Positions 24,789-34,822 of a DNA stretch of 64,000 bases are shown in pieces. Below the pieces are notes generated by a model. The model was given only the letters and a program-made list of their open reading frames with translations. It was not told the origin of the DNA and searched no databases. How positions within the stretch are numbered: position 1 is the stretch's first letter; each line of letters begins with the position of its first letter. The translations under genes were made by a program, and so were the position numbers. This DNA comes from Bremerella sp. P1 (GTDB lineage Bacteria > Planctomycetota > Planctomycetia > Pirellulales > Pirellulaceae): contig NZ_CP118164.1 of assembly GCF_028748185.1 (NCBI RefSeq), positions 5,047,814-5,111,813 of the forward strand. The letters are read 5' to 3'.

Positions 24789-26126
24789 TTAGCTGGACGA
24801 TTTATCTTCAATGGCGTACAAGGTGTCGCCGGTACGAATGATCAAGTAAGGGGAAACCGGAACGGCGGAGTAAATGATCGCATTCGACGATCCTTCTCCC
24901 TCTTCGTCTTCTTGGGTCGCCCAGAGCGAGTTCTCGGCGATCGCTTCACCGGTAGGCATGTCGATGATGGACGTCGTCCCTTTCGAGCCGAAGATATACA
25001 GCAGCTTGCCTTGTTGAAGCGGCGTCGCCCAAACACCGCCGGTAGCCAGACGGGCTGTGGAGGTTTGCTTGCCGGTTTCCACGTCGACCCCGAATAGAAC
25101 ACCACCACGATTGATAAACCAGGCAGTTCCATCCGCCACGATTGGGCTGCCAAAACTGGACTTCGCCTTCGCAGCTTGCCAGGCAAAGTCGGCCGTGTAG
25201 CTGTCGTCGTCCTGCTTGGTGATCTGGATCACGCCGTTAGATGAGCCGTCGGTTTGTGCGGCTGCTTCGCCGCGACCTTCCGAAGCGCCGATCAGAAAAC
25301 GACCTTCGCCAAGCGGAATGGGCGTACAGGTTGTGTTGTTGGCGATCTGATCGAACTGCCATAACCGTTGACCGCTGTTGGGATCGAATCCAGCTATCTT
25401 CCCGCTGGCGCTGCACACCAAGTGCAAGGTGTTGCCCACGGGAACCAAGCGAGGCGTACTCCACGAGGTGGAGCCAAGTCCCTCAACTTTCCAAACGGTT
25501 TCACCAGTCGACTTGTTGAGAGCGGCCAGGTACGGCTCTTCCGAACGTTCGACCCACACGAAGACCAAGTCCTTGTCTTGTTCTAGCGACGACGAAAGAC
25601 CGTGCCGCGAGGCAATCGCTCCGTACGCTTCGACCAAGTCGCGTTTCCAACGTATGTCTCCGTTATTCGTAACGGCTACCACCAGTCCACCTTCGTAGTA
25701 GGCGATGTAGCCTGCATCATCGGCGATCGGAGTCGGTGCGGCACGGCTGACATATGTGGTGTTCTCGATAGGACTCGGATTGGAGAACTCCTTCTGCCAC
25801 AGCTTTTCCCCGTTTTCGAGTGAAAAGGCGACCAGGTAATAGTTCTCTTTGTTGGGGCCGCTGGTCGATGTTACAACGATCTGATTTCCAGATATGATTG
25901 GAGTCGATTGCCCGTAGCCAGGAAGTTCGGCCTTCCATGCGATGTTTTCTTCCGCGGACCAGCGTGTTGGCAAAGCGCCGCCGCTCACCGACAGATGTCC
26001 CCCATTCTGAAAGGAAGGCCAAGCGGCTGCTCGAAGTTCCTCGCCGACCGACTCACTGGCAAGCAGCAGAGCAATTGATGTCACGCAAAGGAGAGATGTT
26101 AGGTGCGAGAGGAACATGAATTTCAT
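24789..26126 (-). CDS. Secreted PQQ-like beta-propeller protein
   Basis: 445 residues from ATG 26126 (MKFMFLSHLTSLLCVTSIAL signal, cleavage near SVGEE), preceded by AGGAA. The frame runs 67 codons further upstream but reads as noise. The mature part has repeated PQQ-type blades: WPSFQNGG, NIAWKAELPG, ALNKSTGETVWKVEG, GFDPNSGQRLWQFD, GVDVETGKQTS. I see no PQQ-dehydrogenase catalytic residues or CxxCH, so it is probably a non-enzymatic propeller such as a BamB-like or substrate-binding type. It heads a leftward group with the DUF4198, Kelch, ApbE and PepSY genes. Confidence 0.85.
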   Translation of the reverse strand: MKFMFLSHLTSLLCVTSIALLLASESVGEELRAAAWPSFQNGGHLSVSGGALPTRWSAEENIAWKAELPGYGQSTPIISGNQIVVTSTSGPNKENYYLVAFSLENGEKLWQKEFSNPSPIENTTYVSRAAPTPIADDAGYIAYYEGGLVVAVTNNGDIRWKRDLVEAYGAIASRHGLSSSLEQDKDLVFVWVERSEEPYLAALNKSTGETVWKVEGLGSTSWSTPRLVPVGNTLHLVCSASGKIAGFDPNSGQRLWQFDQIANNTTCTPIPLGEGRFLIGASEGRGEAAAQTDGSSNGVIQITKQDDDSYTADFAWQAAKAKSSFGSPIVADGTAWFINRGGVLFGVDVETGKQTSTARLATGGVWATPLQQGKLLYIFGSKGTTSIIDMPTGEAIAENSLWATQEDEEGEGSSNAIIYSAVPVSPYLIIRTGDTLYAIEDKSSS

Positions 26127-26548
26127 GGAAGATTCCTGGCGGATGTTCATTGGTGATGTTCGCTCCGCTGCGCGTAAGTAACTGCGTATGGCACGTCGTA
26201 CGTGCCCAGCGATGAAGGCGATAAAAGGGAACACAGCATCCTCAAGAAACAACAATTCGCGCAGTTGGTCTACGTGATTGTCTGATGGTTGTGCCTGGAC
26301 GCTGGCAAAAGAGGCTGGCGGCAGCAAGGTTGTTGATATTGAATCTCAGTACCCATCCAGGATACCAACCATCGCGAACGTTGCAAGAGGCTATCGCGAG
26401 AAAATAACGGCGGTCTACCGAAAAACACGTTCGTCTTCTAAGTCGTGTGATAGAAGAGGTTAAGGGGTTCTCTGAAGTCAACTGCACCGCAAGTGTAGGA
26501 GCCGATCAAGCAGATTTTGATCGGCCGATTGGTGCCACTTCGATGGAG
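26127..26548. other. Intergenic region between the beta-propeller and aldolase genes
   Basis: No credible gene. It contains the hairpin downstream of the aldolase gene (listed separately) and about 380 bases that should carry the promoter for the leftward propeller-to-PepSY group. I see no clear promoter boxes. Confidence 0.5.
26501..26525 (-). terminator. Hairpin 24 bases after the aldolase stop
   Basis: GCCGATCAA and TTGATCGGC form a perfect 9-bp stem with a 7-base loop. There is no U-run after it, so it may be a terminator without a classical tail or an RNA-stabilising 3' stem. Confidence 0.5.
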
Positions 26549-27451
26549 TTACGCCATGGAAGCTTCGTAAATGCTCTGAATCGACTGATCCAGCATGGTA
26601 TCGAATTCCTCTTCGGTTTGCTGAGCCTTGAGACCTTCGGTCAGTGCACGAGAAAAACTAGCCACGACCCCTTGGTTACGGCTCAGCAGTTCGTTTGCTT
26701 TTTCACGCGTGTAACCGCCCGAGAGGGCAACGACTTTCAGGATCTGAGGATGCTCGACAAAGGCTCGATAGAAGTTGTCTTCCTCGGGCAACGTGAGTTT
26801 CAGCATCACGTACTTATGATCGGGAAGATCGCCCAGGTGGCCGGCAAGGTACTCTTTGAGTAGGGCTTCGGCTTCGGCTTTCTCAGGGCTGTTAATGTCG
26901 ATCTCGGGCTCGATGATCGGAACTAATCCGGCCGCGATGATCTTCTCCGCAACTTCGAATTGCTGGTCGACAATTTCCTTGATGCCGATGGGGTCGGCTA
27001 ATTTGATGACCGATCGCATCTTGGTACCGAAGATGTTCTTGGCTTTGGCCCGAGTCAGAAGCTCATCGAGTTGTGGCATGGGCTTCATCAGTTGGACACC
27101 CTTGTCCTCGGGAGCGAGGCCTTTATCGACCTTAAGGATGGGCACGATCTTCTTTTCATGCCAGAGATAGTCGGCCGTTGGCATGCCTTCGACCTCGCGA
27201 TCCATGGTGTTCTCGAACAAGATCGCGGCGAGAATTCGGTTGCCATTGAAACTGGGGCTGGTCATGATGCGTGTCCGCATCTGATGCACCAGCTCGAACA
27301 TTTCTTCTTCGTTGGACCACGCATCCTTTTCGATACCATAAAGATGCAGGGCTTTGGGAGTGCTGCCGCCACTTTGATCGAGCGCGGCGACAAAGCCAGG
27401 CGTAGTTTGGAACTTCAGGAACTCCTCGCTGGTGGTGTTGATGATGGACAT
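26549..27451 (-). CDS. fda: Fructose-bisphosphate aldolase class I
   Basis: About 300 residues, the length of the Staphylococcus-type bacterial class I aldolase, which cleaves fructose-1,6-bisphosphate into glyceraldehyde-3-phosphate and dihydroxyacetone phosphate. The Schiff-base lysine is in [13 protein letters not shown] (Lys218). [15 protein letters not shown] near the N-terminus, EPEIDI and [12 protein letters not shown] (phosphate-binding end) match the family. Two ATGs overlap (27454 and 27451); AAAGGAG is better spaced for 27451. The ATG overlaps the stop of the glucose-6-phosphate isomerase gene, so the two steps of upper glycolysis are translationally coupled. Confidence 0.93.
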   Translation of the reverse strand: MSIINTTSEEFLKFQTTPGFVAALDQSGGSTPKALHLYGIEKDAWSNEEEMFELVHQMRTRIMTSPSFNGNRILAAILFENTMDREVEGMPTADYLWHEKKIVPILKVDKGLAPEDKGVQLMKPMPQLDELLTRAKAKNIFGTKMRSVIKLADPIGIKEIVDQQFEVAEKIIAAGLVPIIEPEIDINSPEKAEAEALLKEYLAGHLGDLPDHKYVMLKLTLPEEDNFYRAFVEHPQILKVVALSGGYTREKANELLSRNQGVVASFSRALTEGLKAQQTEEEFDTMLDQSIQSIYEASMA

Positions 27452-29091
27452 CATTTCTCCTTTGCAGCGCGATAACGGCGGATGAGGTTGTTGGTCGAAC
27501 TGTCGTGCTGAAGATCTGGCATCTCTGCGCTTTCCAGTTCGGGAATGATTTGCTGGGCGAGTTGCTTGCCTAGTTCAACGCCCCATTGGTCGAACGAGTT
27601 GATCTGCCAGATGCTTCCCTGGACATAGACACAGTGCTCATACAGGGCAACGAGTTGCCCCAGGACGGACGGGGAAAGCTCATCGGCGAAGATCGTATTG
27701 GACGGACGGTTGCCCTCGAATACACGATGGGGGACCAGCCAGTCAGGCGTGCCTTCTTCCTTCACTTGCTGTTCCGTTTTGCCAAAAGCCAACGCTTCTG
27801 ACTGGGCCAGAACATTGGCTATCAGCATGTCGTGGTGTCGTCCTAAGGGATTAAGCGACTTGCCAAATGCGATGAAATCGCACGGAATGAGTTCTGTCCC
27901 CTGGTGAATCAACTGATAGAACGAATGCTGACCGTTGGTCCCGGGCTCACCGAAGTAGATGGTGCCGGTCGTGTAGTCGACGCGGTTCCCGCTCAGCGTA
28001 ATGTACTTGCCATTACTCTCCATGGTGAGCTGTTGGAGGTAGGCAGGGAATCTTTTCAAGTATTGTTCGTAAGGCAATACGGCAATCGACTCCGAACCGA
28101 AGAAGTTGCTGTACCAAATCGACAGCAAAGCCATCAACACAGGGATGTTCTTCTCGAATGGAGTTGTTCGGAAGTGCTCGTCCATTTGATGGAAACCATC
28201 GAGCATGGCCTTGAAGTTGTCAGGGCCGATGGCCAACATCGTCGAGAGGCCGATCGCGGAATCCATCGAGTAACGTCCGCCGACCCAATCCCAGAAGCCA
28301 AACATGTTGGCCGTGTCGATGCCAAACGCCGAAACCTTATCGGCATTGGTCGAAACGGCAACGAAGTGCTTGGCAACCGCCGACGAATCGCCGTCGAACG
28401 CAGCCAACAGCCAGTCGCGGGCCGTATTGGCATTGGTCATCGTTTCCAAAGTGGTGAACGTTTTTGACGCGACGATGAACAGGGTTTCGGTTGGATCAAG
28501 ATCTTGGACCGCTTCTGCGAAATCGGTTCCGTCGACATTGGAAACAAAGCGGAACACCATGTCGCGCTGGCTGAAGTGCTTCAGGGCTTCGAAGGCCATG
28601 ACTGGGCCAAGGTCCGAGCCACCGATGCCAATGTTGACTACGTTGGCGATACGTTTTCCGGAGTGTCCCTTCCAGTCGCCGCTGCGAACGCGGTCCGAGA
28701 AGGCAGACATCCGATCAAGTACTTCATGGACATGGGGAACGACGTTCTCGCCATCGACGATGATGGTCTTGTCCTTGGGGGCGCGAAGGGCCGTGTGCAG
28801 GACGGCACGGTCTTCGGTGATGTTGATCTTTTCGCCGCTGAACATGGCATCGATTCGCCCTCGCAAGTCAGACTCTTCGGCGAGTTGAATCAGCAGCTTA
28901 AGCGTTTCGTCGGTGACTCGATTCTTCGAATAGTCGAAGAACAAATCACCTCCTTCTGCCGTGAGTCGCTCTCCACGCTGAGCATCTTCTTCAAAGAGTG
29001 AACGGAGGTGCGTCGATTGAATTGCCTTGAAGTGTTCGGTCAAGCTTTTCCAGGCGTTGAGCTGCGTAAGGGGAGTCGTCGTCGATGCCAT
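27451..29091 (-). CDS. pgi: Glucose-6-phosphate isomerase
   Basis: 546 residues, the length of the E. coli enzyme. It interconverts glucose-6-phosphate and fructose-6-phosphate in the cytoplasm. Family signatures are clear: [28 protein letters not shown] (sugar-phosphate loop), [32 protein letters not shown] (catalytic His) and [11 protein letters not shown] (catalytic Lys). Start 29091 is chosen because AAGGA lies 7 bases upstream and [17 protein letters not shown] aligns with known N-termini; ATGs at 29094 and 29112 are in frame. It leads the aldolase gene in a coupled pair. Confidence 0.96.
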   Translation of the reverse strand: MASTTTPLTQLNAWKSLTEHFKAIQSTHLRSLFEEDAQRGERLTAEGGDLFFDYSKNRVTDETLKLLIQLAEESDLRGRIDAMFSGEKINITEDRAVLHTALRAPKDKTIIVDGENVVPHVHEVLDRMSAFSDRVRSGDWKGHSGKRIANVVNIGIGGSDLGPVMAFEALKHFSQRDMVFRFVSNVDGTDFAEAVQDLDPTETLFIVASKTFTTLETMTNANTARDWLLAAFDGDSSAVAKHFVAVSTNADKVSAFGIDTANMFGFWDWVGGRYSMDSAIGLSTMLAIGPDNFKAMLDGFHQMDEHFRTTPFEKNIPVLMALLSIWYSNFFGSESIAVLPYEQYLKRFPAYLQQLTMESNGKYITLSGNRVDYTTGTIYFGEPGTNGQHSFYQLIHQGTELIPCDFIAFGKSLNPLGRHHDMLIANVLAQSEALAFGKTEQQVKEEGTPDWLVPHRVFEGNRPSNTIFADELSPSVLGQLVALYEHCVYVQGSIWQINSFDQWGVELGKQLAQQIIPELESAEMPDLQHDSSTNNLIRRYRAAKEK

Positions 29092-29370
29092 CATGAATTC
29101 CTTGTCGTTCAAGCCTGGGCGATATCTTCGCGGGGCGAATAACTTCTAATTGACCATATTTGTTAAGAGAAGTCGAAGAAAAGACTTCCCTCTAACTACC
29201 AAGATAACCTTTGTGAGATCGACTGCCAGTGGAGCGATTCTCACGTACCAATGAAGAGTTTTGACAAAACCGCAATCTGCCTGGAAGTGCGGTTGATGAA
29301 GATCTGGAGAAACCCATTTAAAGCGGGAGTCGTCTAGGCTGGCGTCATCGATGAAATCGAATCAAGAGAA

Positions 29371-30912
29371 CTACGACTTCTCGACACGATTGGTTTGCTC
29401 GGTGACTTTTTTCAGGCAGCCGAAATAGTGGCTGTCTAACAGGTCAGTAGGGCATCGCCAGTTCCAATTGTTGTCTGCCTCGCCGGGGACGTTCATTCGG
29501 GCTTCGCCGCCCAGATTGAGCACATCCTGCAGCGGAGCGATTGCCAAAGCAGCGTCCGACGACCAGGCTGTGCGAATCAATTGCCAGGCGACGTCCTCTG
29601 GGGCGACCGGATCGGTATGAAGCATCCGCCAGACAACCTCTCGGGCCGAGTCAGGCAGTTCCTCGTACCATTGCCGGGTCGTTGCGTTGTCGTGTGTACC
29701 GGTATATACGACCGCGTTGTGAACGTAGTTCTCGGGCAAGTAAAAATTGTTGGGGTCACCATCGAAGGCGAACTGCAACACAAGCGTTCCAGGCAACTCG
29801 AACTGATCGCGAAGTTCATAGACGTCTTTCGTGATCGTTCCCAAGTCCTCGACGATATACGGCAGTGAGCCCAGTTCGGTCTGGATTGCTTCGAACAAGT
29901 CGGCTCCTGGGCCAGGAACCCAGGCTCCGTCGACGGCTGTGGTGGCCTCAGCAGGGACATTCCAGGCGGCGGCGAAGCCTCGGAAATGATCGAGACGTAT
30001 CGCATCGGCATATTCCAGCAACGATTTCAATCGATCGATGAACCAGCGGAAGTTGTTGCTGCGATGGGCTTCCCAGTTGTAGACCGGATTGCCCCAAAGT
30101 TGGCCGAGGGCACTGAAGTAATCTGGTGGAACCCCCGCGACAAACTTCGGCCGTTTGTCTTCGTCGAGCATGAATAGGCTGGGGTTTGCCCATGCCTCAC
30201 TGGATTCCGCAGAGACATAAATTGGCACATCCCCGACAATGCGGACATGCTTTGCCCTGGCATGATCGCGGACTCGTCCTGCATGACCCGCCATTAAGAA
30301 CTGGAAGAAGCGAAACTTGCGGACCAGCGTTGCCAGCTCTTGATGGGCCTGCTGGATGGCACTGCGATCCCGATTGACCAGTTCGTGCGGCCAAGTCAGG
30401 AAATCGGCGTCGTCATACTTCACTTTCAACGCACGAAAGAGTGCGTAGTCTTCCAGCCAATGTTGATGCTGCTCGCAGAATTGCTGATAGCTTGCCTGCT
30501 GTTCTTCCGTTGTCGATTCGTTGAAGCTCACCCAGGCTTTTTCAAGCAGTTCGTACTTGAAGGTCGTGACTCCCTCGAAATCGACCTTGCCTTCGGGAAT
30601 GTGCGTCTCGACGTCCGACGCAGCGATCCAGCCGTCTTCGACTAGCCAGTCGGGGCTTACGAGGATCTCGTTAATGGCGAATGAGGAAAGGGGCAGGTAA
30701 GGAGAACCGCCTTTGCCCGTGGGACCAAGCGGCAGAACTTGCCACCATGACTGACCATTTTCATGCAGGAGGTCGATCCAGCGGATCGCTTCCGGTCCGA
30801 AGTCGCCGATCCCGTAGGGACCAGGCAAGGAGGTCACGTGGAGCAAAATTCCCGAACCGCGATATCCATCAGGAAAGGGAGGGATATGACCCACCGAACC
30901 ATCATCTGCCAT
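29371..30912 (-). CDS. malQ: 4-alpha-glucanotransferase (amylomaltase)
   Basis: 513 residues, GH77 length. It transfers alpha-1,4-glucan segments and releases glucose during maltodextrin or glycogen metabolism. Motifs: GILLHVTSLPGPYGIGDFG at the N-terminus, GDVPIYVS, AIRLDHFRGF with the nucleophile Asp, IVEDLGTIT with the acid/base Glu, TGTHDNATTRQW with the third carboxylate. ATG 30912 is chosen; the frame starts at TTG 30927. It lies 279 bp upstream of pgi on the same strand, which fits glucan breakdown feeding glycolysis. Confidence 0.95.
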   Translation of the reverse strand: MADDGSVGHIPPFPDGYRGSGILLHVTSLPGPYGIGDFGPEAIRWIDLLHENGQSWWQVLPLGPTGKGGSPYLPLSSFAINEILVSPDWLVEDGWIAASDVETHIPEGKVDFEGVTTFKYELLEKAWVSFNESTTEEQQASYQQFCEQHQHWLEDYALFRALKVKYDDADFLTWPHELVNRDRSAIQQAHQELATLVRKFRFFQFLMAGHAGRVRDHARAKHVRIVGDVPIYVSAESSEAWANPSLFMLDEDKRPKFVAGVPPDYFSALGQLWGNPVYNWEAHRSNNFRWFIDRLKSLLEYADAIRLDHFRGFAAAWNVPAEATTAVDGAWVPGPGADLFEAIQTELGSLPYIVEDLGTITKDVYELRDQFELPGTLVLQFAFDGDPNNFYLPENYVHNAVVYTGTHDNATTRQWYEELPDSAREVVWRMLHTDPVAPEDVAWQLIRTAWSSDAALAIAPLQDVLNLGGEARMNVPGEADNNWNWRCPTDLLDSHYFGCLKKVTEQTNRVEKS

Positions 30913-31360
30913 TTTTTCCGATTCCAAAAAGGGAACAGCGTAAGCAAGGGGCCGTTTACGCCGTTTGTTTCACTGGGTTAGCGAACTCTTAGATGCCGTG
31001 CAAATGGGTGTCTCGTGCGTTTGTTAGTGATGATCATTGCAAGCAAACGTTATTATTTGAAGGCTTCCGAAAGGAATTTGGCGAGGTTTTCCCAGAGGAG
31101 TGGGTAAACAAGATCGCACGCAATATCTAATGCCGGCTCTATTGTTAAAGAGACTCCCGTTCAGCCAATGCCAATGGCTGGGAATGCGTCAAAGTACCGT
31201 TCTCAGGAATTGTGCGAATCCTTGCGATCTGATACCTTCTGGCATCGACGGTTAGGCTTTTTGGGCGTCCGGATTCTCGGCGCAGGAAAGCCGTGCCAGT
31301 GGTCCCTCCTTGATTTCCTCCTCCCGCTCCGTCCTTTCAACTGATCAGGCAAGCCAAGAT
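30913..31360. other. Divergent control region between malQ and the GntP operon
   Basis: No gene. This region must carry promoters for both directions. A GCAAACGTTATT element with an AACGTT core (31046-31051), the centre of many LacI-type operators, sits about midway, but I see no second site and no clear -35/-10 pair. The in-frame TTG at 31310 was not taken as the GntP start because it lacks membrane-protein character. Confidence 0.4.
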
Positions 31361-33007
31361 ATGCTCGCGATTGTCCTAGGAGTGTTGATCGTCATCTGTG
31401 GCGTTCTCTTCTTACGCATGCATGCCTTTCTCGCGCTGTTTTTCGGAGCATTGGCGGTCGCAGCGGCAACGACTTCTCTTTCCGTCTCGCAAAGTGTGCT
31501 GCATCGCTCGACTGCCGCGATCTCAGGAATTGAGGGAAATCAGATCACTCTCACCGACATCGACGAAGGTTTGACCAAGAAGCCAGGTGGCTTCTACATC
31601 ACCTTCGATCCCCCAGGCGGCGAGGCCAAGCAAGAGCCGCGTTTGATATGGGTCGACCGATTCGAGGAAGAAGGCGAAGCTACCAAAGCCTACGCTGCCC
31701 AGGAAATCCCGAGCGATGTCGATGTGACCCACGCCCGCTTGGTTTCTCAGGACACGTATCGAGAAGCCCAGCAACTATCGGGTAGCAGTGCAATCAATCG
31801 CGTGGCGAGTGCCTTGGGATCGACGTTCGTAAAGATTGGGATTTTAATCGCCATGGCGTCGATCATTGGTCAATGCCTGCTGGCCAGTGGTGCGGCCGAA
31901 CGAATTGTTTATGGGATTCGTCACGCGATGGGGGAACGCTGGACGGCACTGGCATTTGTGATCAGTAGCTTCGTTCTGGCGATTCCCGTCTTCTTTGACA
32001 CCGTGTTCTTTCTCATGTTGCCGCTGGCCCAGGCCATGGCACAGCGTACCGGACGCGACTATTTGAAATATGTCCTGTCGATTGTCGTGGGGGGAACGCT
32101 GGCTCACTCCCTTGTGCCACCCACACCGGGCCCGTTGTTTGTGGCCACGGAACTCAACGTAAGTATTGGCGCCATGATTCTCGGAGGTATCGGTGTTGGG
32201 ATCTGGGGGGTTATCGCTGGCTACTTCTACATGCTGTGGGCGAATCGCACGTGGCAGATCCCGCTCAGAATTGAGGCCCAGGAAGCGATCGCCGAAGAGC
32301 CCAACGACGAAAAGGACCTGCCAGGATTTGGGTTTTCGATTCTTCCGATCGTAATTCCAATTATCCTGTTGGGGCTGAAGACGGTCAGCCAGACGGCCTT
32401 CCCGTCATCGTCCAACGAGATTTGGAATACAGCGATCTCGTTTCTCGGGGATAAGAATATTGCCCTTTCGATTGGTGCCTTGTTGGCCCTGGCGACCTTG
32501 TTTTGCAAGCCGGCTATGACCTGGGTCGGGCTGAGCAAGTCGGTCCAGAAGGCCCTGAGCGAAGGGGGCGTGGTGGTCCTGATCACATGTGCCGGGGGCG
32601 CGTTTGGCGAGATGATTCGTCAGACGAATATTGGTGCGGTGATTGCCGAGTCGCTGCCCAGTTCTGTCGGCGGGACAGGCCTGTTGGTCACCGCATTCAT
32701 GATTACAGCGATCATTCGCGTGATCCAAGGTTCGGCAACGGTGGCTATGATTACCGCAATCGGGATCGTCGTGCCGGTCGCCATGCAGATTGGGCTGCCC
32801 TTTCACCCGGTCTATTTGGCCTTGGCGATTGGCTGCGGGTCGAAGCCACTTCCCTGGATGAACGATAGCGGTTTTTGGGTTATCAGCCGTATGAGTGGGT
32901 TTAGCGAGAAGGAAACCCTGAAGACCTTTACCGTCCTGTTGACCATCATGGGGGTGGTGTCGTTTCTGGCGACCCTAGTTTTTGCTATTCTTTTTCCACT
33001 GGTTTAA
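31361..33007 (+). CDS. GntP-family permease with an extracytoplasmic insertion
   Basis: 548 residues from ATG 31361. It has the GntP family layout of about 12-14 helices, including SHSLVPPTPGPLFVA-like AHSLVPPTPGPLF, GGAFGEMIRQTNIG, IRVIQGSATVAMITA and GCGSKPLPWMNDSGFW. The family takes up gluconate and related sugar acids with protons. An unusual soluble stretch of about 100 residues follows the second helix (ISGIEGNQITLTDIDEG through QDTYREAQQLSG). Family members are usually about 450 residues, so this accounts for the extra length. The sugar-acid dehydratase gene follows after 55 bp, which supports a sugar-acid substrate. Confidence 0.88.
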   Translation: MLAIVLGVLIVICGVLFLRMHAFLALFFGALAVAAATTSLSVSQSVLHRSTAAISGIEGNQITLTDIDEGLTKKPGGFYITFDPPGGEAKQEPRLIWVDRFEEEGEATKAYAAQEIPSDVDVTHARLVSQDTYREAQQLSGSSAINRVASALGSTFVKIGILIAMASIIGQCLLASGAAERIVYGIRHAMGERWTALAFVISSFVLAIPVFFDTVFFLMLPLAQAMAQRTGRDYLKYVLSIVVGGTLAHSLVPPTPGPLFVATELNVSIGAMILGGIGVGIWGVIAGYFYMLWANRTWQIPLRIEAQEAIAEEPNDEKDLPGFGFSILPIVIPIILLGLKTVSQTAFPSSSNEIWNTAISFLGDKNIALSIGALLALATLFCKPAMTWVGLSKSVQKALSEGGVVVLITCAGGAFGEMIRQTNIGAVIAESLPSSVGGTGLLVTAFMITAIIRVIQGSATVAMITAIGIVVPVAMQIGLPFHPVYLALAIGCGSKPLPWMNDSGFWVISRMSGFSEKETLKTFTVLLTIMGVVSFLATLVFAILFPLV

Positions 33008-33062
33008 CTCACCGCGATGGCCGACAGAGCTTCGCAAAACTCCCCCGCAGATTGATTGATCG

Positions 33063-34793
33063 ATGGCATCCAACCCGTCAGACGAATCGGAACTTCGCAG
33101 TGGCCGCTGGTTTGATCCGGACTCCCTTCGTGGGTTCGGGCACCGTTCGCGGCTCAAAGGTATGGGGTATGACGACGAGGATTATCGCGGCAAGCCAGTC
33201 GTTGCCATTCTAAATACCTGGAGCGACCTCAATACCTGCCATTCCCATTTCCCCGAACGTGTGCAAGAGGTGAAACGCGGTATCTGGCAGATGGGTGGGT
33301 TCCCGGTTGAAATACCGGTGATGTCGCTGGGCGAAATGATGATGAAGCCCACGACCATGCTTTATCGCAATTTGCTGGCCATGGAAACGGAGGAGGTCCT
33401 TCGCTGCCATCCGATTGATGCGGCCGTGTTAATGGGGGGCTGTGATAAGACGGTGCCTGCGATGATCATGGGCGCCATCTCGGCCAACCTGCCTGCGATC
33501 TTTTTGCCGGCCGGTCCCATGCTGAAAGCTCGCTGGAAAGATCAAACGCTCGGAAGTGGAAGTGATGCGTGGAAGTATTGGGACGAGCGTCGAGCCGGCA
33601 ACTTGTGTGATGAAGCCTGGGGTGAAATCGAGAACTGTATCGCTCGCTCGGCTGGAACCTGCATGACAATGGGAACCGCATCAACCATGGCAGCGATCGC
33701 CGAGTCGATGGGGCTAACACTGCCGGGGGCTTCGTCCGTTCCTGCCGTGATTTCAGAACATGCTCGCCTGGCCGTAGCCACTGGGCGAAGAGCTGTTCAG
33801 TTGGCTCAGGAAAAGCTTTGCCCGTCCGATCTGTTGACGAAGGAATCGTTCGATAACGCGATTGTCACCAGTATGGCGATTGGCGGTTCAACCAACGCGA
33901 TTGTGCACATCATCGCGATGGCTCGCCGAGCTGGTTTTGATTTGACGCTCAAGCGATTCGATGAACTCTCGAGAACGACGCCTGTCTTGGCGAACATCCG
34001 CCCCGCCGGAAAGTTCCTGATGGAGGACTTCTTCGATGCCGGTGGACTGACAGCACTGCTAAAACAGCTAGGCGATCACATTCAAGGTAGCTGCCGAACC
34101 GTGAATGGTTCGACATTGGCTGAGAATATTGAACGTGCCGAAGTGATCGACCCCGATATTATCCGATCGACCGAAGATCCAATCTCCCCGACTGGTGGCA
34201 CTTTTGTGCTTCGCGGAAACTTGGCTCCTTCAGGCTGTATCATCAAGCCGACTGCCGCGTCACCGCGCTTATTGGAGCATACGGGACCGGCGGTTGTATT
34301 TGACACGTATGCCGATCTAAAAGCAAAACTCAATGATCCCGACACTGGCATCACCGCCGACTCAGTGCTCATTCTCCGGAACGCAGGGCCCCAAGGTGGG
34401 CCTGGTTTTCCTGAGTGGGGAATGCTGCCGATCCCGGATCATTTGTTGAAGCAGGGAGTCCGAGATTTAGTACGCATCTCAGATGCTCGCATGAGCGGAA
34501 CGAGTTACGGCACGTGTGTCCTTCACGTCGCTCCGGAAGCGTCTGTCGGTGGTCCGTTAGCTTTGGTGCGCAACGGAGATCTGATTCAACTCAGCATTAA
34601 AGAGCGTCGGCTCGATCTGCTGGTGGACGATCAGGAATTGGCAAAACGCCGACAGAATTGGTCGGCACCGAAACCAAAATACGAACGCGGGTATGGTGCC
34701 ATGTTCCTCAAACATGTTACCCAAGCCGATGCCGGTTGCGACTTTGACTTCCTGCATCACGGGGAAGAAACGCCCGATCCCGAAATTTATTAA
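33063..34793 (+). CDS. IlvD/Edd-family sugar-acid dehydratase (L-arabinonate dehydratase-like)
   Basis: 576 residues. The three iron-sulfur cysteines are at positions 59 (WSDLNTCHSHF), 127 (MGGCDKT) and 200 (AGTCMTMG), with Lys129 beside the second and Ser478 in ARMSGTSYG. As far as I recall these numbers nearly match the [2Fe-2S] L-arabinonate dehydratase of Rhizobium. This and the RGFGHRSRLKGMGY N-terminus favour a pentonate or other aldonate dehydratase over the valine-pathway IlvD. It would dehydrate an aldonate to a 2-keto-3-deoxy acid. A sugar-acid permease gene precedes and an aldolase gene follows (29 bp), forming a compact pathway. The exact sugar acid is not determinable. Confidence 0.9.
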   Translation: MASNPSDESELRSGRWFDPDSLRGFGHRSRLKGMGYDDEDYRGKPVVAILNTWSDLNTCHSHFPERVQEVKRGIWQMGGFPVEIPVMSLGEMMMKPTTMLYRNLLAMETEEVLRCHPIDAAVLMGGCDKTVPAMIMGAISANLPAIFLPAGPMLKARWKDQTLGSGSDAWKYWDERRAGNLCDEAWGEIENCIARSAGTCMTMGTASTMAAIAESMGLTLPGASSVPAVISEHARLAVATGRRAVQLAQEKLCPSDLLTKESFDNAIVTSMAIGGSTNAIVHIIAMARRAGFDLTLKRFDELSRTTPVLANIRPAGKFLMEDFFDAGGLTALLKQLGDHIQGSCRTVNGSTLAENIERAEVIDPDIIRSTEDPISPTGGTFVLRGNLAPSGCIIKPTAASPRLLEHTGPAVVFDTYADLKAKLNDPDTGITADSVLILRNAGPQGGPGFPEWGMLPIPDHLLKQGVRDLVRISDARMSGTSYGTCVLHVAPEASVGGPLALVRNGDLIQLSIKERRLDLLVDDQELAKRRQNWSAPKPKYERGYGAMFLKHVTQADAGCDFDFLHHGEETPDPEIY

Positions 34794-34822
34794 GAAGCCA
34801 TTATCAGGAATTGCGATAGGCC

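Noticed and set aside
31046-31051. AACGTT core as a LacI operator upstream of the GntP operon
   Set aside because: Only a 6-base palindrome with no extended symmetry or second copy; chance is likely.
33063-34793. Assignment as the valine-pathway ilvD
   Set aside because: Cysteine pattern, N-terminal motif and operon with GntP and a DHDPS-type aldolase favour a sugar-acid dehydratase.
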